Part shown: in pieces, positions 1-7,418 of the stretch
Numbering within the stretch: the first letter of the stretch is position 1
Layout of the letters: each line of letters begins with the position of its first letter
Assembly (NCBI GenBank): GCA_964422685.1
Contig: CAYRCG010000025.1
Coordinates: 1 to 18,019, forward strand
Source of the DNA: Syntrophomonas sp964422685
GTDB taxonomy: Bacteria; Bacillota; Syntrophomonadia; Syntrophomonadales; Syntrophomonadaceae
DNA length: 18,019 bases
Direction: 5' to 3'
Translations under genes and position numbers: made by a program
The notes under the pieces: generated by a model
Databases searched by the model: none
Seen by the model: only the letters and a program-made list of their open reading frames with translations
Told to the model about the DNA's origin: nothing

Positions 1-719
1 ACTTTCTTTTTCTTTTTATTCCGCGGCATAAGGTTACCTAACATATCTTGCAGATTAATACCCATCTCCTCTACCCCTGCACCGGAGAATATCTCCATAA
101 AGGATGGCTGTTTTTCTTCCACTTCGATTTCTATAATCCTATCTTCTAATTCTAGACGGTTTATCTTCTGCCGGAGGATATCCCTTTGTTGCCTGATTTC
201 CCATTGCCGGCTTTCACTCCTATCCTCCGCCTCATCATCCTTTTCCTGCAGAGAGCCTAAAATTAGTTCGAAAGGATTTTTGGGAAGCTTGTTTTTTCTT
301 TCGCCTAGGGGCAATAATACATCGACAATCCTTTCTTCGGCCATCCGCCGGCCCTTTTGCTCCACTGCGGCCATCTTTTCCTGTTTCACTAATCTTATGG
401 CTGTTTCTACTAGATCGCGCACCATAGAATCCACATCTCGACCAACATATCCTACTTCGGTAAATTTACTAGCTTCGACTTTTATAAAGGGGGCCTTTAC
501 TAGCTTAGCTAAGCGCCGGGCAATTTCAGTCTTGCCCACTCCGGTGGAACCAATCATAATGATATTCTTAGGATAAATCTCTTCCCGAAGTTCATCGGAC
601 AATAGTTTTCGGCGATAGCGATTTCTCAAGGCAATTGCTACCGCTTTCTTGGCCTCTTGCTGACCGATAATATACTTATCCAGTTCCGCAACAATTTCCC
701 GTGGGGTAAGCTTAAACAC
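1..719 (-). CDS. hslU: ATP-dependent protease ATPase subunit HslU (ClpY), N-terminal part, cut by window edge
   Basis: AAA+ unfoldase that caps the HslV peptidase in the cytoplasm and feeds it unfolded substrates. About 239 residues are visible; the C-terminal part lies beyond base 1. Reading down from a GTG start at 719, the protein begins VFKLTPREIVAELDKYIIGQ, the typical HslU N-terminus, followed by the Walker A motif GSTGVGKT near residue 60 and GYVGRDVDSMVRDLVE, the HslU pore/sensor region. The charged, Glu/Arg-rich stretch after about residue 130 fits the family's intermediate (I) domain. An AGGAG Shine-Dalgarno sits 8 bases before the GTG. The gene follows hslV by 33 bases, the usual hslVU order, so the two are almost certainly co-transcribed. 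Identity is very secure; only the missing C-terminus cannot be assessed. Confidence 0.95.
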   Translation of the reverse strand, partial: MFKLTPREIVAELDKYIIGQQEAKKAVAIALRNRYRRKLLSDELREEIYPKNIIMIGSTGVGKTEIARRLAKLVKAPFIKVEASKFTEVGYVGRDVDSMVRDLVETAIRLVKQEKMAAVEQKGRRMAEERIVDVLLPLGERKNKLPKNPFELILGSLQEKDDEAEDRSESRQWEIRQQRDILRQKINRLELEDRIIEIEVEEKQPSFMEIFSGAGVEEMGINLQDMLGNLMPRNKKKKK

Positions 720-752
720 TATAAATTCTCCTTTGGAGCCTTTTAGGGGCTA

Positions 753-1286
753 TTATTCGATTACCTCAACTGAAATCTGCTCATTGGTGAAAACACAGAT
801 ATCAGCAGCAATTTTTAAGGATTCCACCGCTATTTCCTGAGCATTCAGCCCGCTATATGCGTTCAAGGCCCGGGCGGCCGCCAGGGCATAGGCCCCCCCG
901 GAACCGATGGCCGCTATACCATCATCCGGCTCTATTAGTTCGCCGCTGCCGGAGATAACAAAAATCTTTTCCGCATCCGCCACAATCAATAAGGCTTCCA
1001 ATCGGCGGAGAACCCTATCAGAGCGCCATTCCCGCGCGATTTCTACAGCCGCTTTACTAATATTGCCACCGGATTGTTTGAGTTTTTCTTCGAATTTGGC
1101 AAAAAGGGTAAAGGCGTCCGCTACCGCACCGGCGAAACCGGCTATTACCTTGCCCTCATAGAGCCTTCTTATCTTCTTAGCTTTCTGTTTCATAATGGTA
1201 TTCTGGGCTAGGGTTACTTGCCCATCACCAGCTATAGCTGTTTGTTGCCCTTTCCTGACCGCTATTATCGTAGTAGCTTGAAACAT
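753..1286 (-). CDS. hslV: ATP-dependent protease peptidase subunit HslV (ClpQ)
   Basis: Threonine-type peptidase of the HslVU (ClpQY) complex, a bacterial relative of the proteasome beta subunit, 177 residues, the normal family length. The start MFQATTIIAVRKG shows the conserved TTI segment; the nucleophile is expected to be Thr5 after removal of a four-residue MFQA leader, unlike Bacillus ClpQ, which uses an N-terminal serine. The family block GDGQVTLAQN, a GFAGAVADAF segment and GSGGAYALAAARAL are all present. Its Shine-Dalgarno GGAGG lies inside the last codons of xerC, whose stop is only 4 bases upstream, so translation of the two is probably coupled. hslU follows directly. The start ATG at 1286 is fixed by the Shine-Dalgarno and by family alignment. 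Confidence 0.96.
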   Translation of the reverse strand: MFQATTIIAVRKGQQTAIAGDGQVTLAQNTIMKQKAKKIRRLYEGKVIAGFAGAVADAFTLFAKFEEKLKQSGGNISKAAVEIAREWRSDRVLRRLEALLIVADAEKIFVISGSGELIEPDDGIAAIGSGGAYALAAARALNAYSGLNAQEIAVESLKIAADICVFTNEQISVEVIE

Positions 1287-1290
1287 TTCC

Positions 1291-2223
1291 TTACCTCCGT
1301 GGATGACTTTGCCGGTGTATATCTTTTATCCTATCCCGGCTCAGATGGGTATATATCTGAGTAGTTGATAGTTTAACATGGCCTAATAATTCCTGAACCG
1401 AGCGCAGGTCCGCCCCGTTGTTCAGTAAATGGGTAGCAAAGGAATGCCGCAATGTATGAGGACTAATCCTCTGATTCAAAGCTGTCTCCCCTACATATTT
1501 GTTTATAATGCTTCTGACGCTTCGGGTGCTTAATCGGCGACCGTACTTATTAAGGAATAAAGCCGGTGATGCTGAATCCTTAGCCTGCAGATAGATCCTG
1601 CCCTGATGTATATAAAGCATCAGGGCTTCCCCAGCTTTGCTGCCTAAGGGTACTAATCTTTCTTTATTACCTTTGCCCAGAACCTTTACATAACCTTCCG
1701 TAAAATCAATATCCCGCCGATCGAGGTTAGTGAGTTCACTCACCCGCAAGCCGGATGCATAGAGGGTCTCCAGAATAGCCCGATCCCTTTTTCCGGTTGT
1801 TGTAGATAGATCGGGGGCATTCATCAACATTTCTATTTCTTCAGGGTAAAGAAACCGAGGCAACTTTCTCTCCTGCTTGGGTGTGGATACAGCCGCTATA
1901 GGATTATCGGCTAGTATATTTTCCCGGCATAAATATTTAACCAGGGACCTGAGTGCTGCCAGCTTTCGGGCCATAGTGGTCCGGGCAAAACCTTTTTCCT
2001 GCATCCGGGCCAGGTATTGTCTGATGCTATTATGGTCCAATAGGTCGATTCCGACATCCTCGGGGTTAATTCCCTTCTTTTTAGATAGGAAATCGATTAG
2101 CTGCCCCAAATCAGTCCTATAACTTATTAGGGTAAGGCCGGACGCATTCTTTTCTACCCGCAGGTGATTTAGGAATTCCTCGATATGTTTTATTAAAGGG
2201 GGACTATTATTCTGTTCTGACAT
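1291..2223 (-). CDS. xerC: Site-specific tyrosine recombinase XerC/CodV type
   Basis: Chromosome-dimer resolving tyrosine recombinase acting at dif with a XerD partner. With the ATG at 2223 it has 310 residues, the usual size. An N-terminal SAM-like core-binding domain (about 10-100) precedes the catalytic domain, where all active-site residues are visible: Arg160 in ASGLRVSEL, Lys184 in LGKGNKER, His256 and Arg259 in HTLRHSFATH, His282 in LGHVKLS and Tyr291 in TQIYTHLS. I reject a longer in-frame reading back to 2388: its extra 55 residues translate a dispersed intergenic repeat, whereas 2223 is preceded by a good AGGGGGCG site. The locus trmFO-xerC-hslVU matches Bacillus codV, so xerC/codV is favoured over xerD. 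The protein is intact and looks functional. Confidence 0.93.
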   Translation of the reverse strand: MSEQNNSPPLIKHIEEFLNHLRVEKNASGLTLISYRTDLGQLIDFLSKKKGINPEDVGIDLLDHNSIRQYLARMQEKGFARTTMARKLAALRSLVKYLCRENILADNPIAAVSTPKQERKLPRFLYPEEIEMLMNAPDLSTTTGKRDRAILETLYASGLRVSELTNLDRRDIDFTEGYVKVLGKGNKERLVPLGSKAGEALMLYIHQGRIYLQAKDSASPALFLNKYGRRLSTRSVRSIINKYVGETALNQRISPHTLRHSFATHLLNNGADLRSVQELLGHVKLSTTQIYTHLSRDRIKDIHRQSHPRR

Positions 2224-2295
2224 TATTCGTCGCCCCCTAAAATGTTGTTTCCTTGTTGTCATCGTTGTCCGCGCTAACCCGCTCAACATGGTTGC

Positions 2296-2362
2296 TGTCC
2301 CTGACCATAGGGGTTTGGAAAAGGTGAGGCGTGAGGGGTCATTCCGAGCTTGCGGAGAATCC
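2296..2362. repeat. Dispersed intergenic repeat fragment upstream of xerC
   Basis: Several short blocks here recur elsewhere in the window. CCTGACCATAGGGGTT (2300-2315) resembles 16173-16188; AAGGTGAGGCGTG (2321-2333) recurs at 10426-10438 and, inverted, near 14786-14798; GTCATTCCGAGC..GGAGAATCC (2338-2362) resembles the ends of the 164-bp repeats at 10671 and 14724. It lies just before the xerC start and happens to be open in the xerC frame. It is non-coding in my view. Confidence 0.6.
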
Positions 2363-2415
2363 TTACCCCGCAATGTCGTATCACCCAATTATTCCAATGA
2401 TAGCGGGAAATTCGC

Positions 2416-2445
2416 CCATCACTCTATTAGCTGTGATGGTTTTTT
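2416..2445 (+). terminator. Rho-independent terminator-like hairpin, plus-strand sense
   Basis: The inverted repeat CCATCAC / GTGATGG (7 bp, 10-nt loop) is followed on the plus strand by six T residues. No plus-strand gene was found that would need it. On the minus strand the same hairpin sits between trmFO and xerC but is followed by GCGAATTT, so it would be weak in the gene-sense direction. Confidence 0.45.
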
Positions 2446-2489
2446 CTGCTGTATAAAAAAATGCTAGCATAAGAGTTATTACTTTACAA

Positions 2490-3800
2490 CTAGTTTAATA
2501 AAAATTCTGAAAATTCCCCCATTTTAGCCAGAGCCCGCTCCGAATAAGCTTGATATCTTTGGGCTTTATTCTTTATGGGGGGCTCAATCGGCGGTAAAAG
2601 AGCAAAATTAGCATTCATCGGTTGAAAATCCCGGCTGGGGGAATTACTAATGAAATCAAGCAGCGCGCCGATGATGGTCTCTTTGGCTGGGGTTAAAAAC
2701 TCTTTGCCCTCTAGGCATCTAGCTACATTAATACCCGCTATAATACCGGTCGCTGCCGACTCCATATAACCCTCCACCCCGGTAATCTGCCCCGCGAAAA
2801 AAAGCTTTGGGTTCTTTTTGCATTGCAGGCTAGAATATAGCATCTCGGGGCTATTTATGTAGGTGTTACGGTGCATAACCCCATAGCGCACAAATTCCGC
2901 CTGTTCCAAGCCCGGGATCAAGCGAAAGATTCTATCCTGCTCCCCCCAGAGCATCCGGGTTTGAAAACCGACCATTCCGTAAATAGTCCCGGCCTGGTCC
3001 TCCTGTCGTAATTGCAATACCGCATAGGGCCTTTTTGAGTCCCCCGGGTTTTCTAAACCCACCGGTCGCATCGGACCGTATCTCAAGGAATCCCGTCCTC
3101 GCCGGGCCAACACTTCCACCGGCATACAGGCATTAAAAAAAAGGCCTTTGTCAATGCTATGGCCAGCTTTAACATCCGCATCTATTAGGTTTTCGCAAAA
3201 ATTCTCATATTCTTCACGATTCATGGGGCAATTCAGGTAATCAGCACTGCCTTTGCCATAACGGGAGGCCCTAAACACCTTGTCCATATCTAGGCTTTCC
3301 GCGGTGATACTAGGGGCCACGGCATCGTAAAAAAAGAAATTTTCCTCCCCGCTAATCCGGCTCAGGTCTGCCGCTAAAGTCTCCGAGGTTAGCGGACCGG
3401 TAGCTACAATAGATAGCTCTCCTGCAGGCACCCTTTCTACCTCCTCCCGGCACAATTCGATGTTTGGGGAAGCTAGGATTGCCTGACTCACCAACGCGGC
3501 AAAGAGTTCCCGTTCCACGGCCAGGGCAGAACCTGCCGGTACCCTGGCCTTTTCCGCACACTTTAGCAGAAGGGAACCTAGTATCCTCATTTCTCTTTTT
3601 AACAAACCCTGGGCCGTGTTAGGTTGATCGGACTTGAGAGAATTACTGCAAACCAATTCTGCTAAATCTGCCGTTCTATGGACAGCCGTGTTTTTTTGCG
3701 GTCGCATCTCCCAAAGGCGGACCTTTATGCCCTTTTGTGCCAAATAATACGCCGCTTCACAACCCGCCAAACCCCCGCCTATTACATTAACTTGTCGCAA
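2490..3800 (-). CDS. trmFO: FAD/folate-dependent tRNA (uracil-54-C5) methyltransferase TrmFO
   Basis: Makes ribothymidine at position 54 of the tRNA T-loop, using 5,10-methylene-tetrahydrofolate as carbon donor and FAD as reductant, the common route in Gram-positive bacteria. 436 residues, normal length. The N-terminus NVIGGGLAGCEAAYYLAQKG is the FAD-binding Rossmann motif. The cysteines matching the two catalytic cysteines of the Bacillus enzyme (C53 and C226 there) are Cys51 in ELVCSNSLKSD and Cys225 in FNACMPVEV. The C-terminal part with FFAGQITGVEGYMESAATG is the conserved GidA/TrmFO FAD-contacting block. The start is TTG at 3800, one base after the topA stop; its AGGAGG site is encoded by the last topA codons, so the genes are coupled. 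A gap of about 270 bp containing repeats separates it from xerC. Confidence 0.96.
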   Translation of the reverse strand: MRQVNVIGGGLAGCEAAYYLAQKGIKVRLWEMRPQKNTAVHRTADLAELVCSNSLKSDQPNTAQGLLKREMRILGSLLLKCAEKARVPAGSALAVERELFAALVSQAILASPNIELCREEVERVPAGELSIVATGPLTSETLAADLSRISGEENFFFYDAVAPSITAESLDMDKVFRASRYGKGSADYLNCPMNREEYENFCENLIDADVKAGHSIDKGLFFNACMPVEVLARRGRDSLRYGPMRPVGLENPGDSKRPYAVLQLRQEDQAGTIYGMVGFQTRMLWGEQDRIFRLIPGLEQAEFVRYGVMHRNTYINSPEMLYSSLQCKKNPKLFFAGQITGVEGYMESAATGIIAGINVARCLEGKEFLTPAKETIIGALLDFISNSPSRDFQPMNANFALLPPIEPPIKNKAQRYQAYSERALAKMGEFSEFLLN

Positions 3801-3801
3801 C

Positions 3802-5889
3802 TTAACCTCCTACTTCCACCTTTTGCTTACAGGCGGGATTCTGACAAATATGGGTAGCTTCCTTCTTCTTGTTATATTTCTCCACTATCGCATCCCCGCA
3901 ATGGGCACATATTTTCCCTGTCGGTTTATCCCAAGAGCGGAAGTCGCATTGCGGATAATTGCTACAACCATAAAAAGTACGACCTTTCTTGCTTCTTAAG
4001 GCTACAATTGAACCTTCCCGGCAAAGGGGGCATTTAATTCCTAATTCCTGGTTTATTGATTGGGTATGGCGGCACTCGGGAAAACCGGAACAAGCCATGA
4101 ATTTGCCGAAGCGTCCGTGCTTAATAAGCATCGGCTTCCCACATTGCGGGCAATCTTTACCTGCCTCCTCATCCTTTATCTCAATCTTCTGGGCCAGCTC
4201 CCTAGCTTTCTCTAAATCTGAGTGGAAGGGCTCGTAAAAGTCCCGTATTACCTTTTTCCATCCCAACTTACCTTCTTCCACCAGGTCTAATTCATCCTCC
4301 ATCCGGGCGGTAAATTCCAAGTCGAGAATATTGGCAAAGTGTTCTTTAAGTAAATCTACTACGATAAAGCCTAGTTCCGTGGGTGCAAATTGCCTATTCT
4401 GCCTCTCCGCGTAATTTCGCTTTAAAATAGTATCTATGGTAGGTGCATAAGTACTGGGGCGACCTACACCCTTTTCTTCTAGCAATTTGATTAAACTAGC
4501 TTCGCTGAAGCGGGGCGGAGCCTGGGTAAAATGCTGCTCCGGTTTTATCTCGTGCAAATTAAGCTTATCTCCCTTTTTTAGCAGCGGTATAGTGTTTTTC
4601 AGTTCCTCTTCTTCACTATCGTTATAAACCTTCTTATAACCGATAAATTTCAGTTTCGATGAAGTGGCTCTGAAACCATAATCCCCGGCAGCAATGTCCA
4701 CTGTCAAGCTATCATAAAGGGCGGGGGTCATCTGGCTAGAAACAAAGCGCTTCCATATAAGTTGATATAAACGATATTGGTCCTGACTTAAAAAGGCTTT
4801 TACACTCTCCGGCGTGCGCTGGATAGAGGTCGGGCGGATAGCTTCGTGGGCATCCTGGGCCGACTTCCTGCTTTTATATTCATTGGGTTTAGCCGGAGCA
4901 TATTCCGCCCCATAATTCGAACCGATGAAATCCAAGGCCTCGGTTTGCGCTGATGCAGCTACTCTATTCGAATCAGTCCTAAGATAGGTTATTAAACCCA
5001 CAGTACCTTCCTTACCGATTTCTAATCCTTCATACAATTCTTGGGCTATCCGCATAGTACGGTTAGAAAAAAAATTAAGCCTGCGGGAAGCTTCTTGTTG
5101 CAGGGTGCTGGTGATAAAAGGCGGATTAGGGTTTTTCCGTTTTTCTTTCTTTTCCATTTTTAGCACGGTGAAGTCTGCTTCCTCGAGTTGTCCTTTTATG
5201 TTTTCCACCGTTTTTTCATTATTTATTTCGATTTTTTTCCCCTGATAACTGTTCAAACGAGCAATAAATTGGCTGTTTTTAACCTTGCCGGCAGCCAGAA
5301 TAGCATCAATTGTCCAGTATTCCTGGGGAATAAAGTTTTTTATCTCCTCTTCCCGTTCACATATCAGCTTCAAAGCTACTGACTGCACCCTGCCGGCGCT
5401 CAAGCCTTTGCGAATCTTACTCCAAAGCAAAGGGCTGAGGTTATAGCCAACCAAACGATCCAAGACCCGACGAGCCTGCTGGGCATCCACCCGGCTTATG
5501 TCTACCTGCCGCGAATTCTTAATAGCGCTTTTTACTGCATCGCGGGTAATCTCATTAAATTCAATCCGGCATTTTTCCTCCGGCGGAATCTTCATAGCAT
5601 TCTGCAGATGCCAGGCTATAGCTTCCCCTTCGCGATCCGGGTCAGTAGCTAATAAAACTCGGTCAGCTTTCTGGGATTCATCCTTAATCTCCTTGAGGAT
5701 GTCCCCCTTGCCCCGAATAGTAATGTATTGGGGTTCGAAATCATTTTCTACATCGACCCCTAACTTACTTTTGGGCAAATCGCGAACATGCCCTACAGAT
5801 GCCTTTATTTTATAGCCCTTGCCCAGAAACTTTCCTAGAGTTCTGGCTTTGGCCGCCGATTCCACAATAAGCAGAGTTGTTCTGGCCAA
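3802..5889 (-). CDS. topA: DNA topoisomerase I (type IA), three zinc-ribbon C-terminus
   Basis: Relaxes negative supercoils through a covalent 5'-phosphotyrosine intermediate. 695 residues, typical for Firmicutes. The N-terminal TOPRIM domain shows LLIVESAAKARTLGKFL (with the TOPRIM Glu at 10) and the acidic triad in DPDREGE (83-89). The catalytic tyrosine is Tyr302 in TYLRTDSNRV. The gate-domain block SAGRVQSVALKLI follows at 164-176. After about residue 580 come three Cys4 zinc ribbons: CPQCGKP..CSGFPEC, CPLCREG..CSNYPQC and CAHCGDA..CQNPAC. The start is TTG at 5889, chosen because GAGGTGAT stands 5 bases upstream and the following residues match the family start. The gene lies between dprA and trmFO as in Bacillus. 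Confidence 0.97.
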   Translation of the reverse strand: MARTTLLIVESAAKARTLGKFLGKGYKIKASVGHVRDLPKSKLGVDVENDFEPQYITIRGKGDILKEIKDESQKADRVLLATDPDREGEAIAWHLQNAMKIPPEEKCRIEFNEITRDAVKSAIKNSRQVDISRVDAQQARRVLDRLVGYNLSPLLWSKIRKGLSAGRVQSVALKLICEREEEIKNFIPQEYWTIDAILAAGKVKNSQFIARLNSYQGKKIEINNEKTVENIKGQLEEADFTVLKMEKKEKRKNPNPPFITSTLQQEASRRLNFFSNRTMRIAQELYEGLEIGKEGTVGLITYLRTDSNRVAASAQTEALDFIGSNYGAEYAPAKPNEYKSRKSAQDAHEAIRPTSIQRTPESVKAFLSQDQYRLYQLIWKRFVSSQMTPALYDSLTVDIAAGDYGFRATSSKLKFIGYKKVYNDSEEEELKNTIPLLKKGDKLNLHEIKPEQHFTQAPPRFSEASLIKLLEEKGVGRPSTYAPTIDTILKRNYAERQNRQFAPTELGFIVVDLLKEHFANILDLEFTARMEDELDLVEEGKLGWKKVIRDFYEPFHSDLEKARELAQKIEIKDEEAGKDCPQCGKPMLIKHGRFGKFMACSGFPECRHTQSINQELGIKCPLCREGSIVALRSKKGRTFYGCSNYPQCDFRSWDKPTGKICAHCGDAIVEKYNKKKEATHICQNPACKQKVEVGG

Positions 5890-5949
5890 GAATAATCACC
5901 TCTCCATAGTATTAAAGTAGAATGTTTGCGGCTAAACTAAATAACCGCT

Positions 5950-5991
5950 CGCAATCCTCCGTCTCCCGCCCTCCGTCTTCTGTTTCGCTAT
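5950..5991. repeat. Short pyrimidine-rich dispersed repeat in the dprA-topA gap
   Basis: The stretch containing GCCCTCCGTCTTCTGTTTCG and CTATAGTCAT resembles 10474-10511 (CCCTCCGACTTCAATCTTCTG then CCGCTATGTCAT, shortened here). Both are intergenic and rich in C and T on the plus strand. It is a degenerate member of the repeat mosaic seen across the window. Confidence 0.4.
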
Positions 5992-5993
5992 AG

Positions 5994-7082
5994 TCATACT
6001 TTAACATAGTAATTGCCCGGCAGGGACTTTACTATCCCTGCCAATTCCAATTTCAATAAAAGATGGCTTAGCTCCCCTATGCTAAAACCGGTATTTGCTA
6101 TTATATCATCAAAAAGCAAAGGCTCAACATCCAAACACTTAAGCAGGTTATATTCCGCTTCGGTTAAAAAAGGTAATTCCTCCTGGGGAAGGGAGTCTTT
6201 TTTAGGCACCGAGATGTCATAATACTCCTCGATAATGTCTTCCAACCCCGTAATTAGCTTAGCCCCCTGTTTGATTAAATTATTGGCTCCTGCGCTGCTT
6301 TCCCGGTTAATCGCTCCGGGAACAGCGAATACATCCCTTCCCTGCTCCAGAGCATAATCAGCGGTAATCAACGCCCCACTTTTACTGCGGGCTTCGACTA
6401 CTACCACCCCCCGGCTTATACCCGATATTATGCGGTTGCGCATAGGAAAATTACCCGGCTCCGGATTAGTATCCAAAGGGAACTCGCTGATGACCAATCC
6501 CCGTTCACATATTTCTTCGCATAAGCGCAGATTGCTCCGGGGATAAATAATGTTTAGGCCACTACCTAACACCGCTATGGTTTTCCCCCCGGCATCGAGG
6601 GCCCCTCCATGGGCTTGGGCATCAATCCCCCGGGCCATACCGCTCACTACTGCTATTTCCATAGAAGCTAATTGAAATCCTAGTTTTCTCGCTGTAGTCC
6701 GTCCGTAATTACTAGCCGCCCGGGAACCGACTATCGCCAAGCATATTTTATTCACGCAACCTGCGTTACCTTTATAGTAAAGCAACATAGGCGGATTATA
6801 AATGTTTCTTAAGCTAGGCGGATAGTAGGGCTCCGTAAAACTCACCGTCCTAATTCCCTCCTTTTCTAAGCGCTCTAGGCAAGAAAAGATATCGCTTTGC
6901 CGGCGCTTATAGATTATCGCTTCGGCTAATTCACTCTTAAGCAAAAGATGTAGTCGGGATGAGTCGGATTTTACGCAATTTTCAAAGCTGGCAAAATTAT
7001 CCCCAATTTTCCATAGGCTTTTATTGCCGATCCCCTTTATGGCATGAAGAAAACATAAAGCCGCTTTTTCTGTTCTTTCCAT
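5994..7082 (-). CDS. dprA: DNA-processing protein DprA (Smf)
   Basis: Cytoplasmic protein that binds incoming single-stranded DNA and loads RecA during natural transformation; widely kept also in species with no known competence. 362 residues. An N-terminal helix-hairpin-helix/SAM-like part contains LHAIKGIGNKSLWKI; the central Rossmann-like DprA domain has VGSRAASNYGR (118-128), SGMARGIDAQAHGGAL (147-162), GSGLNIIYPRSN (173-184) and FPMRNRIISGISRG (212-225). From about 305 to the end there is a winged-helix-like segment (FLTEAEYNLLKCL to GNYYVKV), as in most Firmicute homologues. The ATG at 7082 has AGGAG six bases upstream. It begins the topA-trmFO-xerC-hslVU run; a gap of about 100 bp with a short repeat separates it from topA. 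Confidence 0.95.
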   Translation of the reverse strand: MERTEKAALCFLHAIKGIGNKSLWKIGDNFASFENCVKSDSSRLHLLLKSELAEAIIYKRRQSDIFSCLERLEKEGIRTVSFTEPYYPPSLRNIYNPPMLLYYKGNAGCVNKICLAIVGSRAASNYGRTTARKLGFQLASMEIAVVSGMARGIDAQAHGGALDAGGKTIAVLGSGLNIIYPRSNLRLCEEICERGLVISEFPLDTNPEPGNFPMRNRIISGISRGVVVVEARSKSGALITADYALEQGRDVFAVPGAINRESSAGANNLIKQGAKLITGLEDIIEEYYDISVPKKDSLPQEELPFLTEAEYNLLKCLDVEPLLFDDIIANTGFSIGELSHLLLKLELAGIVKSLPGNYYVKV

Positions 7083-7157
7083 AATTTGCTCCTAATTTAT
7101 TACTTATAGATTATAGCCCATGTCCATGGCAGAAAATCCTAAAGCCATTGTTAACAT

Positions 7158-7199
7158 AAAAAAGCGGACTTGGCAAGAGGACAGCCTATAAATCCGCTT
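7158..7199 (-). terminator. Probable rho-independent terminator downstream of the S-layer protein gene
   Basis: In minus-strand sense a 7-bp stem AAGCGGA / TCCGCTT runs straight into TTTT. The loop is long (24 nt), which weakens the call. It is the second of two hairpins in the 336-bp gap between the S-layer gene (stop at 7419) and dprA, and would also insulate dprA. Confidence 0.5.
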
Positions 7200-7209
7200 A
7201 TTGTATGCA

Positions 7210-7246
7210 AAAGGTTGGTCGTGGCATTAGCTTCAGACCAACCTTT
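7210..7246. repeat. Perfect 11-bp inverted repeat (hairpin) in the S-layer/dprA gap
   Basis: AAAGGTTGGTC (7210-7220) and GACCAACCTTT (7236-7246) are perfect reverse complements with a 15-nt loop. On the minus strand the stem ends in TTTTGC, on the plus strand in TTTATTA, so it could act as a modest terminator in either direction or as a 3'-end stabilising hairpin for the long S-layer mRNA. Confidence 0.6.
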
Positions 7247-7275
7247 ATTAGAGGACCAATTTAACCCGCTTCCCG

Positions 7276-7313
7276 GGGGGAAGATTGCCACGCCGCTTCG
7301 CCCCTCGCCATGA
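7276..7313. repeat. Dispersed repeat R2, copy 1
   Basis: GGGGGAAGATTGCC followed by a CGCTTCGC block and ending in ATGAC matches 14473-14511 over about 39 bp with a handful of changes. Read on the minus strand it has the GTCAT..CG..GCGAAGCG..GGCAATCTT layout of a repeat type common in intergenic DNA of many anaerobes. The rest of 7247-7418 holds no gene I can support; 7408-7418 abuts the S-layer stop. Confidence 0.6.
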
Positions 7314-7418
7314 CGGGGGTGCGCTGCGCATAGGGTTTTTGAGCCTTATGTCCTATCCTTCCAGGCCGACAGGGACCTTTACCAATCATCGGTGGTTTTA
7401 CTCCCCGTTCCGGGGGGG

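Noticed and set aside
2462..2475. Palindrome ATGCTAGCAT followed by T residues as the trmFO terminator
   Set aside because: A self-complementary 10-mer leaves at most a 3-bp stem with a 4-nt loop, too weak to call as a terminator despite the T run on the minus strand.
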